Shown: piece by piece, positions 63,535-64,000 of the stretch
Position numbering within the stretch: the stretch's first letter is position 1
How the letters are laid out: every line of letters begins with the position of its first letter
Origin: Hemicentrotus pulcherrimus
Taxonomy: Eukaryota; Echinodermata; Echinoidea; Camarodonta; Strongylocentrotidae
Assembly (NCBI GenBank): GCA_003118195.1
Contig: BEXV01000003.1
Coordinates: 207,004 to 271,003 of the forward strand
Direction: 5' to 3'
DNA: 64,000 nt
Made by a program: the position numbers and the translations under genes
Notes under the pieces: generated by a model
The model's input: only the letters and a program-made list of their open reading frames with translations
Databases searched by the model: none
Told to the model about the DNA's origin: nothing

Positions 63535-63795
63535 ATAAAGCGCCGTATGTAATGGTATACATAGATCGATGGTATTATTTGCAACCGTTGTGGAGCAGGT
63601 TTATTGATCATAATTTCACATACAATGATTTTGTTTTTTAAAGAAAAACATTGAAAACTTTTTAACAAGAATTGAAAACGAAATTAAATAACAAAAAATT
63701 GCCATATGTAATGGTATATACAAATAGATCGATGGTATATTTGCAAGCGTCGTGCAACAGACAGAATGATCATGAATTCACATACAATGCAAACC
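63535..63795. repeat. Tandem duplication, about 158 bp
   Basis: GTATGTAATGGTATACATAG / ATATGTAATGGTATATACAA, ATAGATCGATGGTAT and TTCACATACAATG occur in the same order twice. Confidence 0.7.
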
Positions 63796-64000
63796 TCTCT
63801 GTATCGTCTTAGCCACAAATACCTTGATTAAGATTTGTTGATAGATTAACAAAAAAAGGAATCATTGAATATTAAATGTCTCTCAAAGCTTCTAGCGACA
63901 TAGTCAACATTGGTAACTTTGCAAGACAAAATAGATCAAAATCATTTACAAAAAAAATTCTAAAGAAAAGAGAACGAGTGTCATGAACATGATATCAGAT

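Larger units (their letters stand above)
62288..64000. other. No exon recognised at the right edge
   Basis: Presumed intron of the right-edge gene. It contains the TGAAC repeat and a tandem pair at 63535-63640 and 63690-63790. Confidence 0.5.

Noticed and set aside
1..64000. CRISPR arrays, operons, prokaryotic promoters, tRNA or rRNA genes
   Set aside because: The window is metazoan DNA. Repeats here are tandem duplications or mobile elements, and no cloverleaf with tRNA boxes A and B or rRNA core was seen by eye; tRNAscan-SE would be the decisive test.

Overview
This is a metazoan genomic window (AT-rich, long introns, GT-AG splicing, two N-filled gaps, many microsatellites and inverted-repeat elements). 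The best guess is an echinoderm, probably a sea urchin. The window carries a gene for selenoprotein J, a family known from ray-finned fishes and sea urchins, and its low-GC texture with many TACATGTA and AGGCCTA words fits that group. The species cannot be fixed from the sequence alone.

Layout. (1) About 4.6-26.0 kb (possibly to 30.7 kb), minus strand: an NSUN7-type RNA-methyltransferase-family gene. Ten internal exons have mutually consistent phases, followed by at least one and perhaps three alternative 3' terminal exons. (2) 26.0-33.6 kb: intergenic repeats, microsatellites and one GC-rich candidate upstream exon. (3) 33.6-46.1 kb, minus strand: a complete 12-exon ANKLE2 gene (LEM domain plus ankyrin repeats, predicted 1127 aa). 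(4) 46.1-48.1 kb: a head-to-head 5' region between ANKLE2 and the next gene. (5) 48.1-56.0 kb, plus strand: selenoprotein J (ADP-ribosylglycohydrolase / J1-crystallin family, predicted 342 aa) in seven coding exons. An in-frame TGA lies one base before an exon junction, and a well-formed SECIS element lies in the 3'UTR. (6) 56.0-61.5 kb: repeats, including a TA-flanked 867-bp palindromic element, a long pyrimidine tract, and a tandem array interrupted by a hAT-like insertion with an 8-bp target duplication. (7) 61.6-62.3 kb, minus strand: the last two small exons of an unidentified gene that continues past the right edge.

The genes are separate transcription units, not an operon. The most informative results are the selenoprotein read-through (TGA, SECIS and continued homology all agree), the loss of both catalytic cysteines in the NSUN7 protein, partial exon duplications in NSUN7 and ANKLE2, and the transposon insertion that can be dated against its own empty site. 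All exon borders were read by eye from splice signals, phase and homology recalled from memory; no alignment was run.
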